64,000 bases of DNA from Nostoc commune NIES-4072 (GCF_003113895.1 NZ_BDUD01000001.1:1339821-1403820), one strand, 5' to 3'; shown: positions 27,102-37,465, counted from the first letter of the stretch. A program made the numbers and translations. Notes: generated by a model not told the origin, from the letters alone.

Positions 27102-28484
27102 TTAACCCAGAAGTTTCTTGATTAGAGGCAACTTGCCCTGATATGGAGCGTATCGCCATTTTAAATCGAGCCAGAAAGAGTTTTGCAATACACTTTTGTT
27201 ATGGGAAAAGGTGTCAAAACTAGCTTTGCCGTGATAATTGCCAATACCGCTATCTCCCACCCCACCAAATGGTAAAGACGAGACACCAACCTGCATCACT
27301 GTGTCGTTAATACAAACTCCACCAGAGGAGGTTTCCTGCAAAACTCGATTTTGGAGATTTTTGTTTTGAGAAAATAAGTATAATGCCAACGGTTTAGATT
27401 TAGAGTTAATCAAGGCGATCGCTTCTGCAATGTCAGTATATTCAATGATGGGTAGAATCGGGCCAAAAATTTCTTCCTGCATTACAGAATCTTCTAAGGA
27501 GACATTATCAACCACTGTAGGAGCGATATAACACTCTGAAGGTTGAGTTTCTCCACCAATAATAACTTCACCATCTTTGAGAAAGTTAACCAACCTATCA
27601 AAGTGTTTTTGACTGATAATCCTGGCATAATCAGGACTGTTTGCTGGATTATCGCCATAAAATTCTTTTACACATTTCCCCAGCCCATCTATTAAATCTT
27701 TTTTGATTTTTTTATTAACTAAAAGATAGTCAGGGGCGATACAAGTTTGTCCAGCGTTAATAAATTTACCCCAAGTAATTCGTCTGACAGTGTGTTCAAG
27801 ATTAATGTCAGTATCTACGATACAAGGACTTTTACCACCCAATTCTAAAGTAACTGGTGTGAGATATTTTGCTGCTGCTGCCATAACGATTTTGCCTACG
27901 GCTGTACCACCAGTAAAAAAGATATGGTCAAACTTTTCTGCTAGTAGTTTTTGACTTGCTTCCACTCCTCCTTCAACTACTGCAATATAAGCAGGGTCAA
28001 AATTTTTGTTAATAATCTTAGCAATGACATCAGACGTATGAGAAGCAATTTCTGAAGGTTTGATAATTGTACAATTTCCGGCTGCGATCGCACCTACTAA
28101 CGGTGAGATAATTAACTGAAATGGATAGTTCCAAGGCCCAATAATTAAAACAACCCCTAACGGTTCTGGATAAATTTTCGCCGAGTAGGAAAAAAAATCA
28201 AAAGAAACGGGTGCTTTTTTGGGCTTACTCCACTTTTGAAGATGTTTGATGGCGTAATCAATATCCTTAATTACGCTAATTTCTGTAAGGTAAGTTTCTA
28301 CTTCTGGTTTATGTAAATCCGCTTGTAATGCCTCAACTATTGACTTTTCATGCTCGATAATTGCTTGCTTGAGATTTTTAAGTTGTTCAATGCGAAAATT
28401 TACATCTTTAGTTTTGCCCGTTTGAAAAAAATTTCGCTGAGTCTGGATAATATTGCCAATGTTAGATAATTCAGTGGTCATCAT
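27102..28484 (-). CDS. Aldehyde dehydrogenase family protein
   Basis: The 460-residue protein is the length of class-3-type aldehyde dehydrogenases. The NAD(P)-binding and catalytic signatures are present: FTGGTAVGKIVM, the general-base glutamate in VTLELGGKSPC and the nucleophile cysteine in NAGQTCIAPDY. Other conserved parts are GPWNYPFQL and MQEEIFGPILP. It oxidises aldehydes to acids; the aldehyde is unknown, though long-chain fatty aldehydes are typical for this subfamily. There is no operon partner. The start could be the first or second ATG (28484 or 28481). Confidence 0.93.
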   Translation of the reverse strand: MMTTELSNIGNIIQTQRNFFQTGKTKDVNFRIEQLKNLKQAIIEHEKSIVEALQADLHKPEVETYLTEISVIKDIDYAIKHLQKWSKPKKAPVSFDFFSYSAKIYPEPLGVVLIIGPWNYPFQLIISPLVGAIAAGNCTIIKPSEIASHTSDVIAKIINKNFDPAYIAVVEGGVEASQKLLAEKFDHIFFTGGTAVGKIVMAAAAKYLTPVTLELGGKSPCIVDTDINLEHTVRRITWGKFINAGQTCIAPDYLLVNKKIKKDLIDGLGKCVKEFYGDNPANSPDYARIISQKHFDRLVNFLKDGEVIIGGETQPSECYIAPTVVDNVSLEDSVMQEEIFGPILPIIEYTDIAEAIALINSKSKPLALYLFSQNKNLQNRVLQETSSGGVCINDTVMQVGVSSLPFGGVGDSGIGNYHGKASFDTFSHNKSVLQNSFWLDLKWRYAPYQGKLPLIKKLLG

Positions 28485-28672
28485 TGTTTTGCCCTATCAA
28501 AAACTATTTAATACTAATGCTATTATTTCAGCATATTTCATTCATCAATTTTTAGCGTTTGATTTTCTAAGTATCTTTTACTTTAAATTTTCGATAGATG
28601 GTAGTAAGCTTATAAATCATGAATTACCAGGATTAAAAATTGACAATTCATAATTTATAATTACTAATTTTT

Positions 28673-29818
28673 TCATGCTTTGGTAGGTAGAAGCACAATA
28701 AATACACTACCTTTGCCCAACTCAGAATTAAGTAGAATAATACCTTGATGTGCCTCGACAATTCGACGAGCAAGGTACAATCCTAAGCCACTACCAGAAC
28801 TTTTATGGCTACCTTGACGAAATCGTTCAAATATAGTGGCTTGTTCTTCAGCAGGAATACCTGGGCCGGTATCCGCTATCTCAATACTAATATACTCAAC
28901 GGAATTGGATTTTTCTAATAACTGAGATTGACTATTTTTACCAAACTGGTGTTGAGAAGTTAAACGAATAGTAACAGACCCAGAGTCGGTAAATTTGATC
29001 GCATTCCCTATAAGATTGGTGAATAGACGATACAGTTCTAAGCGATCGCCCATTACTGTTTTTGTGCTTGATTCCTCAGTAATGTCTAAATTTAGAGACA
29101 GTGTTTTGTCTTGAGCTAGAGGTGCTAATTCTCCAGTCACATCCTCTAGCAATTGGCTCAGATTAACTGGTTGAAACGCCAAAGTTTTGCGACCTGCTTC
29201 AAAGCGATAAACTTCTAATAAGGTATTAACCATAGAAAGCAGGTTGATATTGCTACGGGCCATGATGGCGATTACTTCCTGCATTTGCGGTGATAATGTT
29301 CCCAACGCACCTTGTTGAAATAGCATTAACATGCGATCGGCAGCTACCAAAGGAGTGCGTAAATCGTGGGTGAGGCGGGAGACAAAATCTTCTCGCTGGC
29401 GGGCAATTTCATCACGTTCATCCATACTATGCTTTAAGCGCAGGAGCGATCGCACTCGTGCCAGCAATTCATCTACTGTTACAGGTTTGCGGATAAAATC
29501 ATCAGCACCCAAGTCTAATCCGTGGGCGACGTTGGGTGCATCATGGGCAGTAATCAGCAGTATGGGGATATATTGCGGCAATTTCATATCTCCACGAATA
29601 TGCTTAGTGACTTCGTACCCATCCATATCTGGCATCATCAGATCCAGCAGAACCAAGTCACAAGGAGAAGCTTTCAATTCTGCTAAGGCTGAAATCCCAT
29701 TTTCTGCGGTGCTAATGATGTAACCTTCTTCCTCCAAAATAGTTTTGATCAAAAACACGTTATCAGGAGAGTCATCAACAACTAGAATTTTGTCAGAGCG
29801 AGAAGATTGTGAAGTCAT
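28673..29818 (-). CDS. Hybrid response regulator / sensor histidine kinase
   Basis: The 381-residue protein has an N-terminal receiver domain (residues about 10-125, phosphoacceptor Asp in LVLLDLMMPDMDG, Lys in FIRKPVTV). A histidine kinase core follows: His in LTHDLRTPLVAADRM near 151, N box LIGNAIKFTDSG, G1 IADTGPGIP and G2 GSGLGLYLARRIVE. It has no sensor or membrane segment, so it is a soluble relay component that probably receives phosphate from another kinase. It is monocistronic; its partners are not in the neighbourhood. Confidence 0.94.
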   Translation of the reverse strand: MTSQSSRSDKILVVDDSPDNVFLIKTILEEEGYIISTAENGISALAELKASPCDLVLLDLMMPDMDGYEVTKHIRGDMKLPQYIPILLITAHDAPNVAHGLDLGADDFIRKPVTVDELLARVRSLLRLKHSMDERDEIARQREDFVSRLTHDLRTPLVAADRMLMLFQQGALGTLSPQMQEVIAIMARSNINLLSMVNTLLEVYRFEAGRKTLAFQPVNLSQLLEDVTGELAPLAQDKTLSLNLDITEESSTKTVMGDRLELYRLFTNLIGNAIKFTDSGSVTIRLTSQHQFGKNSQSQLLEKSNSVEYISIEIADTGPGIPAEEQATIFERFRQGSHKSSGSGLGLYLARRIVEAHQGIILLNSELGKGSVFIVLLPTKA

Positions 29819-30687
29819 ATAGATGCAAGGTACGAGGTAAAAGTAAATTTTTGTAAGACTAGCTGTAGTTATAACAATTTGTCTACCAAGTTTTTTAGTA
29901 AGCCTCCCTACCTAAGAAGTATTTTTTTACTATTAAATTGTGGCTGGTAAAATTTTAGCTTTGGATGCAGTAAATGGTTAAATGACTTATGGAGACTTTG
30001 ATGTATCGCTTTCGGTAGAGAACTAGAGATATAATTGCGTAGGCGATCGCTGTAAAGAAACCCGCTTGCGAGAGTATCTCGAAATGCGATATTCACAGCA
30101 TAAACCTGCTGAGAACTCAGGCTACAATTACACAATTTGCACTGCCTGAGTGTTAATTTCTGTTAAATCAGCCAATCTTACATCATTCGTAAACAATATT
30201 GCTTCAAGGGCGATATCTAGCAATAAGCCGCTCTATGTCTACGCAGGGTAAGCGCATCTAATTTTGTAGCTCTTGATACAGACAAAAAGCTTAAAACTCT
30301 ATCTGAATATCAGTTTTTCATTCAAAATAGGACAAATTGTCGTAAATGATTGAAAAAACATGGGTCAAATAGCTTTTTATGTTTTTTGACCACATAAATA
30401 CGAAAATGTCAATCCCACCCCTTGGCTCAGTGTAGTAATTTTGAACTTATTTGTGCTTTGGTTGAACCCCAAAACCACCGTGTCAATAGGGTTTGAGATG
30501 CGCTAACCCTGTATGTCTACGCTGATTTCCCAGAGTTGCAATCACTATTTTGGCAGTTTTATTAGCACACATAAATCATTAATTCCATTAACAAATCTGA
30601 TAATTGAGCTTGGCACTTCTCCAAACCGCGTCTCTAGGAGTTTTGATAATCCCTTCTTGGTAACTTCTGACTTCAGTATATTGGTCT
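29819..30687. other. Long intergenic region with only short gene remnants
   Basis: These 869 bp hold no gene that I can support. On the minus strand, about 30144-30240, an open stretch reads LLLDIALEAILFTNDVRLAD and ends in a stop; it looks like the C-terminus of a lost small protein (perhaps a PIN-type toxin), but this is weak. Short frames at 29908-30135 (minus) and 30513-30764 (plus) have no family resemblance. The ureC 3' end follows. Confidence 0.5.
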
Positions 30688-32403
30688 TTAAAACAAAAAG
30701 TACCTCTGTGCCATTGGTAAAACTGTCGCAGGTTCACAAATTAGCAACTCACCATCTGCCCTGACTTCGTATGTTTCTGGATCTACTTCAATGTGGGGTA
30801 GTGCATCATTCAGCTTCATATCCCGCTTACTCAATTGGCGTGTCCCAGAAACGGCAACTGCTGCTTTTTGTAAACCTAGCTGGCTGGGAATTTCGTTCTC
30901 TAAAGCTGCTTGCGAAACAAAAGTTAATGATGTAGCATGACGCGCCCCTGCAAAACTACCAAACATCGGGCGCATATAGACTGGTTGCGGTGTGGGAATA
31001 CTGGCGTTAGCATCGCCCATTTGCGCCCATGCAATCATTCCGCCTTTAATGACCATCTCTGGTTTCACGCCAAAAAATGCCGGACGCCACAAACATAAAT
31101 CTGCTAATTTTCCCTCTTCCACTGAACCCACATATTGAGCAATTCCGTGAGCGATCGCCGGATTAATCGTATATTTAGCAACATATCTTTTTGCTCTAAA
31201 ATTGTCTGCTTTTTGCTCAGTTCCTTGTGCGTTAAGAGTTCTCCGTTGCACCTTCATTTTGTGAGATGTCTGCCAGGTGCGAATTATCACTTCGCCTACC
31301 CTTCCCATAGCCTGAGAATCGGAAGAAATCATGCTAAATGCCCCTAAGTCGTGCAAAATGTCCTCCGCAGCAATGGTTTCTCGACGGATGCGAGATTCGG
31401 CAAAAGCAACATCTTCGGCGATCGCTGGGTCGAGATGATGACATACCATCAACATATCCAGGTGTTCGTCTAAGGTATTCAGGGTATAAGGACGTGTGGG
31501 ATTGGTGGAAGATGGTAGAACATTGGCTTGGCTGCAAACTTTGATGATATCTGGTGCGTGTCCGCCGCCTGCGCCTTCGGTATGGTAGGTGTGGATAGTA
31601 CGATTCTTGAAAGCGGCGATCGTATCTTCGACAAATCCAGCTTCGTTTAGGGTATCAGTATGAATTGCTACTTGCACATCATACTCATCGGCAACACTGA
31701 GGCAAGTATCAATTGCTGCGGGTGTGGTTCCCCAGTCTTCATGAAGTTTTAATCCCATTGCACCGGCATTTACTTGTTCTACAAGTCCTTGGGGTTGACT
31801 GGCGTTACCTTTACCTAAAAATCCTAAGTTGACGGAAAAAGCATCAGCAGCTTGCAGCATTCGGTAAATATTCCAAGGGCCGGGAGTGCAGGTAGTGGCA
31901 TTTGTACCTGTGGCTGGGCCAGTACCGCCGCCGATCATGGTGGTAATCCCAGAAGCGATCGCAACTTCAATTTGTTGGGGACAAATAAAATGAATATGGG
32001 CATCAATACCGCCAGCAGTGAGGATCATTCCTTCACCTGCTAAAGCTTCAGTTCCGGAGCCAATAATAATATCTACATTATCTTGAATATAAGGATTCCC
32101 GGCTTTACCAATTTTGAAAATCTTGCCATCTTTAATGCCAATATCCGCTTTGACAATACCCCACCAATCGAGAATTAAGGCATTAGTAATTACTAAATCT
32201 ACAGCACCATCGGCGTTAGAAATTGGGGATTGTCCCATTCCGTCTCTGATAACTTTTCCGCCGCCAAATTTCACTTCATCGCCGTAGGTAGTGAAATCTT
32301 GTTCAACTTCAATAAATAATTCTGTGTCTGCAAGTCGGATGCGATCGCCTATTGTTGGGCCGTATGTTTCAGCGTAGGCGCGGCGATCCATTCTATAAGG
32401 CAT
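30688..32403 (-). CDS. ureC: Urease subunit alpha
   Basis: The 571-residue catalytic subunit of urease has all the nickel-site elements: [14 protein letters not shown], the carbamylated lysine in [12 protein letters not shown], the histidines in [10 protein letters not shown] and [15 protein letters not shown], and the flap histidine in MVCHHLD. I start it at the ATG at 32403 (AAGGA upstream, [17 protein letters not shown]), which is the usual N-terminus; an upstream extension to 32436 runs into a dispersed repeat. It hydrolyses urea to ammonia and carbamate. It is the last gene of ureD-ureA-ureB-ureC. Confidence 0.98.
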   Translation of the reverse strand: MPYRMDRRAYAETYGPTIGDRIRLADTELFIEVEQDFTTYGDEVKFGGGKVIRDGMGQSPISNADGAVDLVITNALILDWWGIVKADIGIKDGKIFKIGKAGNPYIQDNVDIIIGSGTEALAGEGMILTAGGIDAHIHFICPQQIEVAIASGITTMIGGGTGPATGTNATTCTPGPWNIYRMLQAADAFSVNLGFLGKGNASQPQGLVEQVNAGAMGLKLHEDWGTTPAAIDTCLSVADEYDVQVAIHTDTLNEAGFVEDTIAAFKNRTIHTYHTEGAGGGHAPDIIKVCSQANVLPSSTNPTRPYTLNTLDEHLDMLMVCHHLDPAIAEDVAFAESRIRRETIAAEDILHDLGAFSMISSDSQAMGRVGEVIIRTWQTSHKMKVQRRTLNAQGTEQKADNFRAKRYVAKYTINPAIAHGIAQYVGSVEEGKLADLCLWRPAFFGVKPEMVIKGGMIAWAQMGDANASIPTPQPVYMRPMFGSFAGARHATSLTFVSQAALENEIPSQLGLQKAAVAVSGTRQLSKRDMKLNDALPHIEVDPETYEVRADGELLICEPATVLPMAQRYFLF

Positions 32404-32465
32404 ATAAAATCCTTTTTTTAACGCAAAGGGACGCAAAGGAAAGCGCAGAGGTACGCAGAGGGTTT

Positions 32466-32771
32466 TTAGAGGTTTCCGTTAATTTTGGCGTTGAAGCCGT
32501 AGACTTGGCGAGTACCAACGAGGGGGACTAGAGTTATTTCTTTTTCGTCGCCTGGTTCAAAGCGAACTGCGGTTCCGGCGGGGATATCTAGGCGCATTCC
32601 TCGCGCTTGTTCTCTATCAAAGTTTAAAGCGGTGTTAACTTCATAAAAGTGATAATGGGAACCGACTTGTATGGGGCGATCGCCTGTATTTGACACTTGT
32701 AATTTTATAGTTGGACGACCAACATTTAGCTCAATTTCACCTGCTGGTGTAATAATTTCCCCAGGAATCAT
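32466..32771 (-). CDS. ureB: Urease subunit beta
   Basis: The 101-residue protein matches the free-standing bacterial UreB: start [16 protein letters not shown], then [11 protein letters not shown] and [17 protein letters not shown]. It forms part of the (UreABC)3 enzyme. It lies 14 bp downstream of ureA. Between it and ureC is a 62-bp spacer holding a dispersed repeat (ACGCAAAGGGACGCAAAGGA on the plus strand), which could form part of the leader of ureC. Confidence 0.97.
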   Translation of the reverse strand: MIPGEIITPAGEIELNVGRPTIKLQVSNTGDRPIQVGSHYHFYEVNTALNFDREQARGMRLDIPAGTAVRFEPGDEKEITLVPLVGTRQVYGFNAKINGNL

Positions 32772-32785
32772 AATAAATTAAAAAA

Positions 32786-33088
32786 TTAACGAATTGGATT
32801 ATGTACTGTCACTAACTTTGTACCATCAGGAAAAGTAGCTTCAACCTGCACATCATGCACCATTTCTGATATCCCTTCCATGACATCATCCCGCGTTAAG
32901 AGTGTTGTACCATAACTCATTAATTCAGCTACAGTTTGCCCATCTCTTGCCCCTTCTAAAATAGCAGCAGAAATATAAGCAACTGCTTCAGGATAATTTA
33001 GTTTTAAACCCCTTTCCTTGCGTCTTTCTGCTAATAAAGCAGCTGTAAAAATCAATAGCTTATCTTTTTCCTGCGGGGTAAGTTGCAT
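32786..33088 (-). CDS. ureA: Urease subunit gamma
   Basis: The 100-residue UreA has the conserved segments [28 protein letters not shown] and [29 protein letters not shown] (given here only in part as motif landmarks). It is the smallest urease structural subunit. It lies 42 bp after ureD and 14 bp before ureB, within one operon. The start is the ATG at 33088. Confidence 0.97.
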   Translation of the reverse strand: MQLTPQEKDKLLIFTAALLAERRKERGLKLNYPEAVAYISAAILEGARDGQTVAELMSYGTTLLTRDDVMEGISEMVHDVQVEATFPDGTKLVTVHNPIR

Positions 33089-33130
33089 TCTTCTCTCCCT
33101 CTTGGCGTTCTTGGCGTCTTGGCGGTTCGT

Positions 33131-33967
33131 TTAAACCTGCCACACTCTTGGTATACAATTACCACGATTCAGAAAAGAAACTCGCAACAACTGCCAAACA
33201 TCAATAAACCAGTTTCTCACCTCAGATGTAGAAGCACCGCGATATCGACATAATAATCCATGTTGTAATCGACAAACACCCGCTTCACCTTCCCCGCCCC
33301 ACAAACTTCGCGTTTTTTCCAAAATTTCTGCCGAAACTGTACCACCGACCCAAACTAAACTACCTACTATTGGTTTTCCAGCCAAGCCGTGGGGACTGTG
33401 GAAAATGTCTTCGCTACCCGGTAAGTATTGCCGATCAATCCATAAGGGAACATCTTTTTGCCAAATTTCGGTATGCGATCGCCATTCCCCTTGCAAGAAT
33501 TTTTCTCCTCTAGCACTGCGACCAAATCGGGTAATTTCCCAGCCTAACCAACTGCCCCCGGTTGCTAATTCTACCCGTAAATCTTGCCGATAAATCGCGT
33601 CGTTAAATAAAATTGTCTCTTGCGGCAACCACTCTAAACAAGCACCAGTATCAACTTGCATCTGGATGGTTTGTCTAGCTTGTAAGCCATTACTGCGATA
33701 TATCTTGCTTGCAGCAGCTGTAGTGATTAAGGCTTGGGTTTGGGGTTGGAGGTGGATGTTAGAGGATAAGCGATCGCCTCCTACCATTCCCCCAGCCGTG
33801 TGTAAAATTACGCTATGACAAATTCCCCCTTCTGGATAAAATGGGCGTTGTACCTTTAGGGGCGCTTGTTGGTGATTATAAATTAATTGGGTTTTACCCT
33901 GGCGATCGGCATAGACTAAATTAAGTTTGCCATGCCAACCTTCTGCTATTTGCGGATTGCAGGTCAT
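33131..33967 (-). CDS. ureD: Urease accessory protein UreD
   Basis: The 278-residue protein matches UreD/UreH: LHTAGGMVGGDRL near residue 55, ITTAAASKIYRS, and LEWLPQETILFNDA. With UreF and UreG it forms the complex that loads nickel and carbamylates the urease lysine. It is the first gene of the operon here. ureE, ureF and ureG are not in the window and must lie elsewhere, which is common in Nostocales. No NtcA-type GTA-N8-TAC site was found in the 55 bp before it. Confidence 0.95.
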   Translation of the reverse strand: MTCNPQIAEGWHGKLNLVYADRQGKTQLIYNHQQAPLKVQRPFYPEGGICHSVILHTAGGMVGGDRLSSNIHLQPQTQALITTAAASKIYRSNGLQARQTIQMQVDTGACLEWLPQETILFNDAIYRQDLRVELATGGSWLGWEITRFGRSARGEKFLQGEWRSHTEIWQKDVPLWIDRQYLPGSEDIFHSPHGLAGKPIVGSLVWVGGTVSAEILEKTRSLWGGEGEAGVCRLQHGLLCRYRGASTSEVRNWFIDVWQLLRVSFLNRGNCIPRVWQV

Positions 33968-34022
33968 TTATAAATTCAAGATTAAAGTTCAGATATCTTA
34001 TATTTATTTAATATATTGTCTG

Positions 34023-35078
34023 TTATTTTTCCTGCAATTTATCATAATTTTTCGCCAATATTACATAATCATCTAATGTATAGTGTAAGTGATGCTTCTG
34101 ACCAAAATACTGTTGGAGTATTGGACTCATATACACTTGATTTGGTAATTTTTTTCGAGCAAACTTACCAAATTCAACCCCAGACATAGGTATTCTTGAA
34201 TCTGTTGAGGTTAGATATTTATACCAAACTAACTCTAAACCCAATTCTGTCAAAAATTTATGCACTACATTTTTTTCCTCTTCTTGATTTTCGACTTGGT
34301 GAACATCGGAAATTTTAAATAATTTTTTATCTTGCACAATTAGTAGAACATAACCTGAATTTTTTAAGCTAGTGGTAAATATTTGCTTGTAAGTATTATT
34401 AGCTTCAACCCTTTTGCCTGGATCTGCAAAGAAACAGTGGGAAATTACGATAAAGTCAAAAAAGTCTTTTGGTAGATTATTCGATTGAGTTTTCCAATTA
34501 AAAATATCGGTAGTAACAAAGCGGAAGAAAGCATTTACTGGAGTTAGACGCGACTCTATATATCGCCGCCAAAACTGAAGTCCACGAAATTGGAAGGCAT
34601 CTTGTTTTTCTAAAGAGTAGTAAGATATGTGCATTTGCGGGATATGAAAAAAACCGCTACTACTTTGGAGAAATAAAGCTAAACCATAAGCAACTGTTCC
34701 TGGGCCTGCTGCAATATCAAGAATATTAACCTTACTTGGTAGTAAAGCATTCTGGTAAATGAGAAACCAAGCTAAATATATACAATATACATTTTCTAAA
34801 AAATACTTCATAAAGTAGACATGAGGAGTTAGACTAAAACGGTAGTCTGGGTCTTGTCCAATTTTTAAGTTATTAATATCCTCAAGAGCGTCTTCTAACT
34901 TAATTAATAACTGTTTATCAGGAATCCTACTAAATTCTTCTTTAAGATATTCAACTAAACTTGATTCAAAATCATCAAATATCCGTTCATCAATACCAGT
35001 AGATTGCAATTTATATTCATCGTGGTGTATTAACTTAAAAACTTTATAGATATATTTAACAAATTCCTCATCTGGCAT
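34023..35078 (-). CDS. Putative SAM-dependent methyltransferase of unknown target
   Basis: The 351-residue protein has a methyltransferase-like glycine motif (VNILDIAAGPGTVAYGLALF) near residue 120, then LEKQDAFQFRGLQFWRR as a probable acidic strand and FFDFIVISHCFFADPGKR as the motif IV region. The first 110 residues are helical and unassigned. The target is unknown. Its ATG overlaps the stop of the small gene before it (TAATG), so translation is coupled. It is the third gene of a radical SAM / small protein / methyltransferase operon. Confidence 0.65.
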   Translation of the reverse strand: MPDEEFVKYIYKVFKLIHHDEYKLQSTGIDERIFDDFESSLVEYLKEEFSRIPDKQLLIKLEDALEDINNLKIGQDPDYRFSLTPHVYFMKYFLENVYCIYLAWFLIYQNALLPSKVNILDIAAGPGTVAYGLALFLQSSSGFFHIPQMHISYYSLEKQDAFQFRGLQFWRRYIESRLTPVNAFFRFVTTDIFNWKTQSNNLPKDFFDFIVISHCFFADPGKRVEANNTYKQIFTTSLKNSGYVLLIVQDKKLFKISDVHQVENQEEEKNVVHKFLTELGLELVWYKYLTSTDSRIPMSGVEFGKFARKKLPNQVYMSPILQQYFGQKHHLHYTLDDYVILAKNYDKLQEK

Positions 35079-35332
35079 TAATATAAGATAAGATTATCTT
35101 TTTGCTGGGATGCTTCTGTTAGTTGTTTACCTAAAGTTTCTGTTTGTCGTTTGTATTCTTGGGAATAACGTTCAAGTTGAAGTTTATCTCTAAATAGTTT
35201 TTCTAACCATGAGAATCTTGCACCTGATTGTTGAATCTCTTGCAATAGTTGGACTGCACGTCGGATCTCCCCGCGTTTTAAAGATAATTTTAACTGCTGA
35301 CTTCGCCACCAATTAATGATAGGATTATTCAT
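35078..35332 (-). CDS. Small helical protein, middle gene of the radical SAM operon
   Basis: The 84-residue protein is strongly charged and predicted helical: residues 8-35 are basic (QQLKLSLKRGEIRRAVQLLQ) and residues 45-80 look like a coiled coil (DKLQLERYSQEYKRQTETLG). No family was recognised. Its start overlaps the end of the radical SAM gene by 8 bp, and its stop shares one base with the next ATG, so all three genes are probably translated together. It may link the two enzymes or bind their substrate; this is inference. Confidence 0.65.
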   Translation of the reverse strand: MNNPIINWWRSQQLKLSLKRGEIRRAVQLLQEIQQSGARFSWLEKLFRDKLQLERYSQEYKRQTETLGKQLTEASQQKDNLILY

Positions 35333-36263
35333 AAAAAAATCCCTCTTTACCTTCCATAATTTCTACACCTGGAAGCCGACAAATTAGCTTTTCCTTAAAT
35401 TTCCTATAGCTTAATTTCTCATTTTCATACCACCAAGAGTATTTTTGCTTAATTTCTTCAGCTTCTTGGCGAGTTGATGCTATGAGAGAACGACTGTGGT
35501 TAGCATGAAAAGCTTGAATTACAATCCTATCGGCGATGGCTAGTTTTTCAATAAAAGCAGCTTCATCAGTTGCTAAAGTAGGAAGTAGAGGGGTAATAGT
35601 AATAGAAATTTTAGGAAGAAAACCTTTGAAGTAATCAATACTTTGTTTTATTTTACTAATAGCATTTAGTCTAGCTTTAATACTGGGCGATCGCGGTTCA
35701 AAATCCTTTCTTACTAATTCGCTCCCAGTGGGAATGCTCATATTAATTCGCAATCGCTTAAATCGTTGTAAATAATCAATGTCTCTAACAATAATTGGGC
35801 TACGAGTTTGAATCACCAAGGTTGGAGTTGGATAACCGTCAATCCCCATATCTAGCATTACCTCCAACAACCGACGAGTCAATTGATGTTTAGACTCAAG
35901 TGGTTGATAAGGATCGGTAACGCTACTCATGTATATACTAGGAGGAGTCTGGGGATTTTTTTCATACCATTTTTTTAATTCTTTCGCTAAAATCTCAGCA
36001 GCATTTTGTTTAAAAATTACCCATTTACCCCAATCTTGGCGCATTTGAGCATTAGGAGTAAATGCAGCAGCATAGCAATAACTACAACCGTATTGACATC
36101 CCCTGTAAGGATTTAGAGTAAAATCATAATTACCAATAAAACCAGTAGCTTTTGTTAAGAGTGATTTAGCATTTTGTGCATAAACATTGACATCTCCAAA
36201 CTTTTCTCTGACTAATTTCGTAGGAATGCATTCGCAATAACCTTCATATTTTGGTTGTGCCAT
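35325..36263 (-). CDS. Radical SAM protein of the SPL-like (spore photoproduct lyase) family
   Basis: The 312-residue protein has the radical SAM cluster motif CX3CX2C at Cys56, Cys60 and Cys63 in RGCQYGCSYCYA. It fits the SPL-type family also found as stand-alone proteins in many bacteria: NPYRGCQYGCSYCY, YMSSVTDPYQPLE and TRSPIIVRDIDYLQ. The domain spans about residues 45-250. It generates a 5'-deoxyadenosyl radical; the substrate is unknown. It is the first gene of a three-gene coupled operon with a small helical protein and a methyltransferase. Confidence 0.9.
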   Translation of the reverse strand: MAQPKYEGYCECIPTKLVREKFGDVNVYAQNAKSLLTKATGFIGNYDFTLNPYRGCQYGCSYCYAAAFTPNAQMRQDWGKWVIFKQNAAEILAKELKKWYEKNPQTPPSIYMSSVTDPYQPLESKHQLTRRLLEVMLDMGIDGYPTPTLVIQTRSPIIVRDIDYLQRFKRLRINMSIPTGSELVRKDFEPRSPSIKARLNAISKIKQSIDYFKGFLPKISITITPLLPTLATDEAAFIEKLAIADRIVIQAFHANHSRSLIASTRQEAEEIKQKYSWWYENEKLSYRKFKEKLICRLPGVEIMEGKEGFFYE

Positions 36264-36329
36264 GTGAATCCTGATATTGATTGAGAGTGAATTAACGCAC
36301 CCTACTTCTTATGATTCCCATTTTTATTT

Positions 36330-37109
36330 TTAAATTACTTCACCAAGGTGTACGCTAGTGCGATAGACCATATAGACAAAACCACTTTCATCACGAAAGC
36401 GCTGATATAATTCTTGAAACCTATCAATAAGCTGTTCATATCCCAAGCCTTCACGCGGAAGGTAAGAAACACTCATTGCTCGTCCAATAAGTCCAGTTAA
36501 ATCTAACTTTTGTTTATAAGTAAAATTATATTCACGGATATTAATAAAAGGGGGAGTTACTAACAATGGCTCTACCGATTGCATTCGAGATTCTGCTGGG
36601 TGATTATTAGATGCTTCGCGGATTATTCGGCTATATTCTGTAGTTAAATCATCTTCTCGATCGCGGTTATTCCACACTACAGCCAAGCGTGCTGATGGTT
36701 TTAAAATGCGGTGGAATTCCAATAAAGTTGGTTCGGGATTGAACCAGTGGAAAGCTTGAAAACAAGTAACTAAATCAACTGAATTATCAGGTAGTTGGGT
36801 AAATTCTGCTGTTCCATCACGAAACTCTATTAAAGGATGTGGTTTAGCAGCTTCTCGCATTGCCGCGTTTGGTTCTATGGCTATGACATTAACTCCCCGT
36901 TCAGCTAACAATCTTGAAGCAATTCCTGTACCAGCACCAATATCTGCTGCTACAAGTTGTGAATTTTCACCTAATCCTTCCAAGATAATATCAATTGCAT
37001 CTGCGGGGTAGCTTGGCCGATATTTTACATAATCCTCTGCTCTGTCAGAAAATCGGTTGAGTGGGTTTAAGGTATGTAAGGGGGTTGTTTCAGGATTAAT
37101 TTGGCTCAT
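36330..37109 (-). CDS. Class I SAM-dependent methyltransferase
   Basis: The 259-residue protein has the standard motifs: DIGAGTGIASRLLAE (motif I), VIAIEPNAAMREAA (acidic strand), NSVDLVTCFQAFHWF (motif IV) and LKPSARLAVVWNNRDR. It resembles UbiE/Coq5-type small-molecule methyltransferases. The substrate is unknown. It lies 66 bp upstream of the radical SAM gene on the same strand and might share its transcript. It starts with an ATG at 37109. Confidence 0.9.
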   Translation of the reverse strand: MSQINPETTPLHTLNPLNRFSDRAEDYVKYRPSYPADAIDIILEGLGENSQLVAADIGAGTGIASRLLAERGVNVIAIEPNAAMREAAKPHPLIEFRDGTAEFTQLPDNSVDLVTCFQAFHWFNPEPTLLEFHRILKPSARLAVVWNNRDREDDLTTEYSRIIREASNNHPAESRMQSVEPLLVTPPFINIREYNFTYKQKLDLTGLIGRAMSVSYLPREGLGYEQLIDRFQELYQRFRDESGFVYMVYRTSVHLGEVI

Positions 37110-37227
37110 GGGTTTTTATGGAAAAGTAGAAATGCGTAGGCGTAGCTCGTCGTAGACATTGCTGTAGTTCATAAAAGCGATATCATAACAATTAAACCGC
37201 TCTAAACAGTAACATCTACATACAATA

Positions 37228-37458
37228 ATGGAAAGATTGCTAAACATCCACATTGAAAAATTACCTGAAGGCGTTTATTTAGCAACATCCGATGAGCTTC
37301 AAGGTTTAGTCGTTCAAGGACGGACTGTTTCTGAAACTTTAGAAATTGCTCGTGATGTAGCGCGTAAGTTGTTAGAAGCACAATCTCAGGATCAACAACT
37401 AGATTATTTGCAACCAATAGCTGAACAATTTAACTATCCTTTAGTGTTAGGTCAGTAG
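37228..37458 (+). CDS. hicB: HicB-like antitoxin
   Basis: The 76-residue protein has the HicB/DUF1902 partial RNase H-like fold: IHIEKLPEGVYLATSDELQGLVV, then TVSETLEIARDVARKLLE. No DNA-binding helix-turn-helix follows, so the autoregulatory domain may be short or absent. It precedes hicA by 7 bp; the antitoxin-first order is one of the two usual arrangements. It neutralises the HicA mRNA interferase. Confidence 0.85.
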   Translation: MERLLNIHIEKLPEGVYLATSDELQGLVVQGRTVSETLEIARDVARKLLEAQSQDQQLDYLQPIAEQFNYPLVLGQ

Positions 37459-37465
37459 TTAATTT

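Noticed and set aside
29908..30764. Short frames in the gap between the hybrid kinase and ureC
   Set aside because: No ribosome binding site, no protein-like composition and no known motif. The second overlaps the ureC 3' end.
33968..34022. NtcA site (GTA-N8-TAC) before the urease operon
   Set aside because: I looked for it because urease is often nitrogen controlled, but found no match in the short gap upstream of ureD.
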